NCBI GenBank assembly: GCA_012032855.1
Contig: JAAUQA010000206.1
Location: 1-6,342, forward strand
Reading direction: 5' to 3'
DNA from: Candidatus Competibacteraceae bacterium
GTDB taxonomy: Bacteria; Pseudomonadota; Gammaproteobacteria; Competibacterales; Competibacteraceae
Length of the DNA stretch: 6,342 nucleotides
In this document: positions 1-4,585 of the stretch, one piece after another
Layout: every line of letters starts with the position of its first letter
Position numbering within the stretch: the first letter of the stretch is position 1
Notes under the pieces: generated by a model
The model's input: the letters and a program-made list of their open reading frames with translations, nothing else
Database searches by the model: none
What the model was told of the DNA's origin: nothing
Translations under genes and position numbers: made by a program

Positions 1-532
1 GTTAAGTAAAGTCCTAGTAGATAAGAGAGTAATGCGAACCAAAAATCATTTCGATTAAAGACAATCGCCAATGCTTTCTGCCGCGCGCTAAAAAGGTTGC
101 CTGCAACGTCGCGGTTGCCAATCCTACCTCCACCCGGCCAAACGTCACGCCGGCTTCTGTCACCGGCGCAAAAGTATCGAATATGCCGTCGGTAACGTCG
201 TGCAACTGATTGTCCGCTTTGAAGGGACGATTTAAGGCGGCGGATTCTCCCGCCGCCGCCAACAGCCGACCTCGCTCATCGAGAACCCGGGCGTAGCTCA
301 GTTCGGGTTGCGTCAACAATTCTTGGACGGCGCTTTGCAGGGTGGCCAAATCGGAAGACAGCACGGCATCCTTGGTAATACTGGCAAACAGGGTGGCAGT
401 GGTAGCGGCGCGTCGGGTGAGCGCCTCATCGGTGACTTGGCGCAGAATGCCCATGCTGTGCCAGACCAGAATGGCCAGCACGACGATCTGAATCGAGACC
501 ACGCCAAAAATGGTTTTGAAACGAAATGACAT
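1..532 (-). CDS. Membrane-anchored sensor protein, N-terminal part, frameshifted and cut by the window edge
   Basis: Starting at 532, the protein opens with a short basic segment and a membrane helix (about residues 8-29, VVSIQIVVLAILVW core). A soluble domain of roughly 115 residues follows, typical of the periplasmic Cache/PAS-like part of sensor histidine kinases, diguanylate cyclases or chemoreceptors. The uninterrupted frame ends at a TAG at 14-16 after 172 codons with an implausible tail. Reading one base back near 82-94 gives instead ARQKALAIVFNRNDFW followed by ALLSYLLGLYL, an obvious second membrane helix, open to position 1. So the true gene most likely continues past the window and carries a one-base lesion. 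The output domain is not visible, so kinase versus cyclase cannot be decided. It lies 18 bases downstream of the binding-protein gene, so the two are probably one transcript. No strong Shine-Dalgarno precedes the ATG. Sensor identity is inferred from topology only. Confidence 0.7.
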
Positions 533-550
533 GGATTGCGATGGCTCGTG

Positions 551-1486
551 TTACTGTTCGATCAGCGGTTCCAATTGGGTAATGTTCAGCGCACGAACAT
601 CGTTCCAATCGGCGTCGCGCGCCGCAACGAAACCTTTGAAGTTCAAGGCCGTCAGCCAATCGCGGCCTGCCGGGTTCTGGTCCAGCATAACAAGGGCTTG
701 TTGCACACGCTCGATAAACGCCTGGGACAACCGGGGATGAGCCGCGATAGCATGAGGCGTGTACTGTTCGGTTTGCCATAGGATGCGCAATTGGTCGCGG
801 ACCGCCGGTTCCACAGCAGCCAGGGTGCGCAAAATGCCGCCACCGGCTGGGTACAAACCTTTGGCGACTGCCAGGTAGACGGAAGCGTGCGAAGCGACGT
901 ACTTAGCCTTGAAGGCGATACCCTGTTTGGCCAGGCTGGCGCGCGGCAGCACGCTGGCGGCGAAAGCCGCCGGGGAAGGAAAGATCAGGGTTTGCCCCTG
1001 CAAATCCTCCAGTTGCTGATAGGTGCTGTCTTTGCGCACGACCAGAATGCCCTGAATGCGCCTGTCCTTTTCCTTGGCCACGGCTTGATAACCTGGCTTG
1101 CGGTGGAATACGGTGTAATGGTAAGGATTCATGTAGGCCAGATCGTATTCGCCGGTCGCCAAGCGGCGTTCGAAGGTGGGAATGTTCGGCGCCGTTCCGA
1201 ACCGAATACTTACACCGGTTTTTTCGCTAAGATAAGCCAGTACCGGAGTCCACCGACGGGCCAGTTCGCTGGCGGCCAGCTGGGGCACAACGCCGAAGGT
1301 CAGCGGAGCATCCAGTGATTGGGCTTGAGTGCTGACGGCATACAGTGCACCAGTTAGCAACAAGACCGCAGAGCCTTGTTTTATCTGCTGATCATGAACA
1401 TGAAATCTGTTCGCTGCGGTCCATCCGGCCTGAAACAGCCGCAAAATGGTCAAGAATACCTGGGGAAATACTGGGCAGAGCTGCAT
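551..1486 (-). CDS. PhnD-like periplasmic phosphate/phosphonate-family substrate-binding protein
   Basis: The mature part begins LTFGVVPQ and carries the hallmarks of the PhnD/phosphonate-binding family: an early SELARRWTPVLAYLSEKTG segment, then RLATGEYDLAYMNPYHY, a KEKDRRIQGILVVRKDS strand-turn, and LQGQTLIFPSPAAFAAS before the second lobe. Such proteins bind small ligands in the periplasm, either for ABC uptake or as sensory co-receptors. No permease or ATPase gene is visible, and the next gene is a membrane sensor, so a sensory role fits better; that is inference. A signal-peptide core (AVLLLTGALYA, then a TQAQS cleavage region) is clear, but the start is unclear. The in-frame ATG used here (1486) puts about 30 odd residues before that core and abuts the divergent gene; an ATG at 1543 overlaps it. 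ATGs at 1395 and 1401 would be ideal but are one base out of frame. Ligand unknown. Confidence 0.82.
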   Translation of the reverse strand: MQLCPVFPQVFLTILRLFQAGWTAANRFHVHDQQIKQGSAVLLLTGALYAVSTQAQSLDAPLTFGVVPQLAASELARRWTPVLAYLSEKTGVSIRFGTAPNIPTFERRLATGEYDLAYMNPYHYTVFHRKPGYQAVAKEKDRRIQGILVVRKDSTYQQLEDLQGQTLIFPSPAAFAASVLPRASLAKQGIAFKAKYVASHASVYLAVAKGLYPAGGGILRTLAAVEPAVRDQLRILWQTEQYTPHAIAAHPRLSQAFIERVQQALVMLDQNPAGRDWLTALNFKGFVAARDADWNDVRALNITQLEPLIEQ

Positions 1487-1487
1487 T

Positions 1488-2717
1488 ATGCGTATCCTCG
1501 TTGCCGATGATGATCCGACTTCGTTAATGATCATCTCCGCCATTTTGGCACGATATGGTCATGAAGTCCGTACAGCCAGCGATGGTCTGGAGGCTCGTCG
1601 AGCCCTGGAGCAAGAAACCCTGCCGTTTGTTATCAGCGACTGGGGAATGCCGGGACTGGATGGGCCGGCCCTGTGTCGCTGGCTGCGGGCGGCGCAGCTA
1701 CCCCATTATGTGTATTTCATCATGCTCACGGCGCGGGGCGATAAAGCATCCCTGGTTGAGGGCATGGAGGCGGGAGCAGACGATTTTTTGGTCAAACCGG
1801 TTGATGCGGAGGAACTCCGGGTACGGATTCGCGCTGGAGAAAGAATTCTTGCGTTGGAACGACAACTGGAAGAACGCAACCAGACTCTGGAACAACTCAA
1901 TCGGAACTTGCAGCAAGCCTATCAAACGATTCGCAGCGATATGGACGCCGCCGCGGCGTTGCAAAAAGACCTACTACCGCCACCGGCGACAGTGCAAGGC
2001 GTCCATTGGGATTGGTTATTCCGTCCCAGTCATTTCGTGGCCGGCGATATGTTCGGCTATTTTCCGCTGAGCGAACACTGTATCGGTTTCTACCAGTTGG
2101 ATGTGTCCGGTCACGGTACATCCTCGGCCCTTTTATCGTTTACGCTTAGCAAAACCTTGTATCAGGGGCCTGGGCAACACGGCCTTTTAAAACGGATCAG
2201 CGAAAAGCCTCCCTATTATGAGCTGACGCCGCCCGTTCAGGTTGTTGAGGAACTCAATCGACGATTTCAAGCGGAAGGCGATAACTTATTGTATTTCACA
2301 CTGGTTTATGGAGTGCTTGAGACTGCGACCGGGCGTGTCTCGCTGACTCAGGCGGGGCATCCGGCGCCACTGTGGTGGCAGCGTGCCGACGCCAGATTGA
2401 CGTCGTTGGGCAGCGGCGGGTTCCCGGTCGGGCTGTTGCCGGATGCAACCTACGAACTGATTGAATGCCAATTGGCACCCGGCGATCGGCTGTTTCTTTA
2501 TTCCGACGGGGTCACGGACTGCGATAACCTGAGGGGTGAATGCTTTTCCCTGTCCAGGTTACGCAACGTGTTGGAACGGACTGCCGACCGGCCCTTGTCC
2601 GACGTCATCGGTTTGCTGGGCGACGCTCTCCGGCAATGGAATGGCGGTGAAACGTATCACGACGACGTCAGTCTATTAGCGTTGGAATGGCATCCCCCAC
2701 AGGAACAGACCCGATGA
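1488..2717 (+). CDS. Response regulator fused to PP2C/SpoIIE-type serine phosphatase (RsbU-like)
   Basis: A 409-residue cytoplasmic protein. Residues 1-120 are a receiver domain: acidic pocket D7-D9, phospho-acceptor D51 in SDWGMPGLDG, T81 and K103 in VKP. Residues about 117-163 form a charged, Leu-rich coiled coil ending in LQKDLLPPP, the usual linker ahead of RsbU/SpoIIE phosphatase domains. The PP2C domain follows, with metal-binding acidic motifs AGD (D187), LDVSGHG (D205), YSDGVTD (D340) and HDD near 393. All key residues are present, so both halves should be active. The predicted role is to dephosphorylate the downstream STAS protein when the receiver is phosphorylated. I chose ATG 1488 because MRILVADDD is the normal receiver start; ATG 1446 would add 14 non-domain residues. 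The stop overlaps the next start (ATGA at 2714-2717), indicating translational coupling to the kinase gene. Frame intact throughout. Confidence 0.93.
   Translation: MRILVADDDPTSLMIISAILARYGHEVRTASDGLEARRALEQETLPFVISDWGMPGLDGPALCRWLRAAQLPHYVYFIMLTARGDKASLVEGMEAGADDFLVKPVDAEELRVRIRAGERILALERQLEERNQTLEQLNRNLQQAYQTIRSDMDAAAALQKDLLPPPATVQGVHWDWLFRPSHFVAGDMFGYFPLSEHCIGFYQLDVSGHGTSSALLSFTLSKTLYQGPGQHGLLKRISEKPPYYELTPPVQVVEELNRRFQAEGDNLLYFTLVYGVLETATGRVSLTQAGHPAPLWWQRADARLTSLGSGGFPVGLLPDATYELIECQLAPGDRLFLYSDGVTDCDNLRGECFSLSRLRNVLERTADRPLSDVIGLLGDALRQWNGGETYHDDVSLLALEWHPPQEQTR
2701..2704 (+). promoter_or_regulatory. Ribosome binding site for the anti-sigma kinase gene
   Basis: AGGA lies 9 bases before the ATG at 2714, inside the end of the phosphatase gene. 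Its placement supports 2714 rather than the internal TTG at 2758 as the kinase start, and so supports a frameshift inside that gene. Confidence 0.5.
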
Positions 2718-3111
2718 AGCTCAGCTTGATCGTCGATAGCCAGCCAGCCGCAGCGGATTGGGTTGGCGCCGCATTGCGTGGCTGGTGCGAACAAGCGCCT
2801 TCACGCCGGCGGTTACGGCACAAATAGAACTGGCGGTGATCGAAGCGGTGAATAACGTTATCGTTCATGCTTATCAGGGGCAAGCGGGCCATGCAGTGCA
2901 ACTGGATTGGTCATTGGGCCAAGCGTGCTTACAAATCGCCGTCATGGATTGGGGACAAGCCCCGGCTGCGCCGCCCGTGCCCGATATGCCCGACAGTCTC
3001 GCGGAAAACGGGCGCGGTTGGCCAATCATGCTAGCGTGCATGGATGACGTGGACTACCGTTCGCAAGACGGCTGCAATATCCTGACGCTGACCAAACAAA
3101 TCAGGACCTGA
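2714..3111 (+). CDS. RsbW-like anti-sigma factor serine kinase, interrupted by a single-base frameshift
   Basis: A small GHKL ATPase of the RsbW/SpoIIAB type, which phosphorylates a STAS partner and may bind a sigma factor. From ATG 2714 the frame reads MKLSLIVDSQPAAADWVGAA and continues to CEQA, a typical family N-terminus, then drifts into PSRRRLRHK and stops at 2825-2827. One frame over, from about 2797, comes FTPAVTAQIELAVIEAVNN with the N-box (E44 and N48 in the repaired numbering), the G1 box VMDWG (D79, G81) and the G2 box GRG (100-102), ending at 3111. Adding one base near 2789-2800 gives a continuous 132-residue protein of normal family length. As read, no ORF encodes the whole kinase; an ORF from TTG 2758 would have a wrong N-terminus. 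The start overlaps the phosphatase stop (ATGA). Assembly error and true inactivation cannot be separated here. Confidence 0.85.
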
Positions 3112-3116
3112 GGAGG
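3111..3116 (+). promoter_or_regulatory. Strong Shine-Dalgarno AGGAGG ahead of a small ORF
   Basis: AGGAGG overlaps the kinase stop codon by one base and sits 8 bases before ATG 3125. It is the best ribosome binding site I find in the window, yet it does not serve the STAS gene, whose start is about 90 bases further on. Confidence 0.6.
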
Positions 3117-3124
3117 TTGCCTAA

Positions 3125-3211
3125 ATGACTGCGATTTTGGATCGAGAACGTCTTAATTCTGCGGGATCGGTCGGTAATGCCCTAGTTAGTGAAGGATGCC
3201 TATTATGCTGA
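3125..3211 (+). CDS. Possible 28-residue small ORF or decayed gene start between kinase and STAS genes
   Basis: ATG 3125 has an ideal upstream AGGAGG and opens a 28-codon frame beginning MTAILDRERLNSAGSVGNAL and ending at TGA 3209-3211. The end overlaps the STAS start at 3205, so translation of one could feed the other. It has no membrane segment and no attenuation-like run of one codon. The opening ILDRERLNSA loosely resembles the first helix of Hpt phosphotransfer domains, so it may be the stump of a lost Hpt gene, but the match is short and the phospho-acceptor helix is absent. It could also be a coupling leader with no functional product. I do not recognise it as a known family. Confidence 0.35.
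   Translation: MTAILDRERLNSAGSVGNALVSEGCLLC
3191..3196 (+). promoter_or_regulatory. Ribosome binding site that sets the STAS start
   Basis: GAAGGA lies 8 bases before ATG 3205. The alternative in-frame ATG at 3196 directly abuts or overlaps this motif and has no other site upstream, so 3205 is preferred. Confidence 0.5.
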
Positions 3212-3540
3212 TCACTCATCGTAGCATTGATGCTATCGACATCGTCGAACTGGAAGGCCGTTTGGTCATGGCCGATGCGCCCGAAGCCAGACAACAATTG
3301 AAAAGCATTATCGAGCAGGGGCATGGAAAGCTGATTGTCGATCTCAAGGGTGTAGGTTTTATGGATTCCAGCGGACTGTCGGTGCTGATTTCGGCTTACA
3401 AGGCCATGCGCGCCAAACAGGGCGACATGGTGTTGCTTAATCTTTCACCGCCGGTGCAATCCCTGATCGAGCTTACCCGGTTGCAGCAGGTATTCGAGAT
3501 TTTTTCCGACGAATCGGCGGCCATCGCCCATCTGGGATGA
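3205..3540 (+). CDS. STAS-domain anti-sigma factor antagonist (SpoIIAA/RsbV-like)
   Basis: A 111-residue single-domain STAS protein. It has the usual order: opening strand DIVELEGRLVMADAPEAR, helix, strand KLIVDLKGVGFMDSSG, then helix GLSVLISAYKAM and a last strand-helix pair. The DSSG motif at residues 54-57 holds the conserved phosphorylatable serine, most likely S56 by comparison with S58 of SpoIIAA. Unphosphorylated, such proteins sequester the anti-sigma kinase or act on another partner; the upstream phosphatase and kinase are the predicted opposing enzymes. ATG 3205 is chosen over ATG 3196 on ribosome-site spacing. The stop overlaps the ATG of the export lipoprotein gene (ATGA at 3537-3540), so its synthesis is coupled to the polysaccharide export machinery. 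The domain is intact. Sequence alone does not show whether its target is a sigma factor or an EPS enzyme. Confidence 0.93.
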   Translation: MLITHRSIDAIDIVELEGRLVMADAPEARQQLKSIIEQGHGKLIVDLKGVGFMDSSGLSVLISAYKAMRAKQGDMVLLNLSPPVQSLIELTRLQQVFEIFSDESAAIAHLG

Positions 3541-4580
3541 ACCTCTTCATGCTGGGACGCAGCTCTTCCGTAGTCCATCCTTCCCGGCTTGCGGCAATGG
3601 GTATGGTAGTCGCGCTGTGGTCGGGCTTGGCTGGTTGTGGCGCTTGGGAAACCGTCCCTGATTCTACGCTTGGCGCGCAGCAAGCGTTTGAGGTTCCTAA
3701 GAAGCAAACCGCAACAGACGATTTGGCGGCGTTGCGTGCTTTCAGCGCCGAGGAGCAAACGGTTTACCGGTTGGGCTCTGGCGATGAGATTTTCATAGAG
3801 GTTGCAGGCCGACCGGAATTATCCGGCAAGCATCTGATCGGTCCGGATGGGCAGTTGACCCTACCCATAGCAGGCCCCGTGCAGGTTGGTGAACTGTCGC
3901 GGGAAGCGGCAGCGAATGTCCTGCTCAAGGCGCTGGAGCCGTATTATTTGGATCTTGCCGTTACGGTGCGGATAGAACGTTACGGTTCCAACCGAGTGAT
4001 TGTCCTCGGACGCGTGGAAAATCCTGGCGTGTTGCGCTTCGATACGCCGCCGACCTTGCTGGAAGCGCTGGCTCAGGCCGGCGGATTGCCATTGCTGCGC
4101 AAGGAGCAACTACTGACCCGCTGTGCAGTGATTCGTGGCGACAGAATTTTATGGGTAGATTTGAAACGGTTGCTGACCGGCGATCTGGCCTTGAATATTC
4201 GCTTGCAACGTGATGATGTGGTTTATATTCCCGATGCGTTTGATACCGCGATCTACGTGCTTGGCGCTGTGTTGAAACCCGGTGCCTATCGGTTGACGCC
4301 GCAAATGTCCTTCCTGGATGCTCTGGGCCAAGCGGGCGGTCCTAATGTCGATGCCAATATCCGCAGTTTGCACGTGATCCGGCCCAGTGCAGGTTTAAAC
4401 TTGAGTTTTGCCATGGAAGAACTGCTACAGCCGAATCCCACGTTGAACGTGGCCTTGGAAGAAGGCGACATCCTCTATGTGCCGCGTAGCGGGGTTGCCA
4501 AGGTGGGGTATATCTTGGATCGACTCAATCCGTTCAGCACCCTGTTCTCTATTCAGCAGTTGGGCGGCACCACGGAATAA
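3537..4580 (+). CDS. Wza-like outer-membrane polysaccharide export lipoprotein
   Basis: A 347-residue outer-membrane polysaccharide export (OPX) protein. A signal peptide with hydrophobic core MGMVVALWSGLAGC ends in lipobox LAGC, with lipidated cysteine C34. The Poly_export domain (about 75-152) has YRLGSGDEIFIEVAGRPELS and the GPDGQLTLPIAGPVQVG turn. Two SLBB domains follow, one starting near 153 (VIVLGRVENPGVLRF and LLEALAQAGG) and one near 239 (YVLGAVLKPGAYRL and FLDALGQAGG), then EEGDILYVPRSG and a final GYILDRLNPFSTLF segment typical of OPX proteins. It should form the periplasm-spanning, outer-membrane exit of a polysaccharide secretion channel, working with the co-polymerase encoded next. 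ATG 3537 overlaps the STAS stop; ATG 3549 is a possible alternative. The frame is intact and the length is close to Wza. The exported polymer cannot be inferred. Confidence 0.92.
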   Translation: MNLFMLGRSSSVVHPSRLAAMGMVVALWSGLAGCGAWETVPDSTLGAQQAFEVPKKQTATDDLAALRAFSAEEQTVYRLGSGDEIFIEVAGRPELSGKHLIGPDGQLTLPIAGPVQVGELSREAAANVLLKALEPYYLDLAVTVRIERYGSNRVIVLGRVENPGVLRFDTPPTLLEALAQAGGLPLLRKEQLLTRCAVIRGDRILWVDLKRLLTGDLALNIRLQRDDVVYIPDAFDTAIYVLGAVLKPGAYRLTPQMSFLDALGQAGGPNVDANIRSLHVIRPSAGLNLSFAMEELLQPNPTLNVALEEGDILYVPRSGVAKVGYILDRLNPFSTLFSIQQLGGTTE

Positions 4581-4585
4581 CGTCC

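Noticed and set aside
791..1318. 175-codon plus-strand open frame opposite the PhnD-like gene
   Set aside because: The minus-strand frame has clear family motifs over the same span; the plus frame has none.
1471..1487. Sigma-54-like TGGGC to GC pattern ahead of the response regulator
   Set aside because: The GG and GC elements are too close together for a -24/-12 promoter, and they lie directly against the start codon.
1555..2070. 171-codon plus-strand frame within the response regulator gene
   Set aside because: It is an out-of-frame shadow of the receiver domain, rich in Trp and Arg, with no motif and no ribosome site.
2789..2827. Programmed -1 frameshifting as an explanation for the split kinase
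   Set aside because: No X XXY YYZ heptamer is present where the switch must occur, and slipping just before the TAG would lose the conserved FTPAVTAQ segment.
2758..3111. Kinase gene taken to start at TTG 2758
   Set aside because: It would replace the family-typical N-terminus seen from 2714 with unrelated residues and has no ribosome site as good as the AGGA at 2701.
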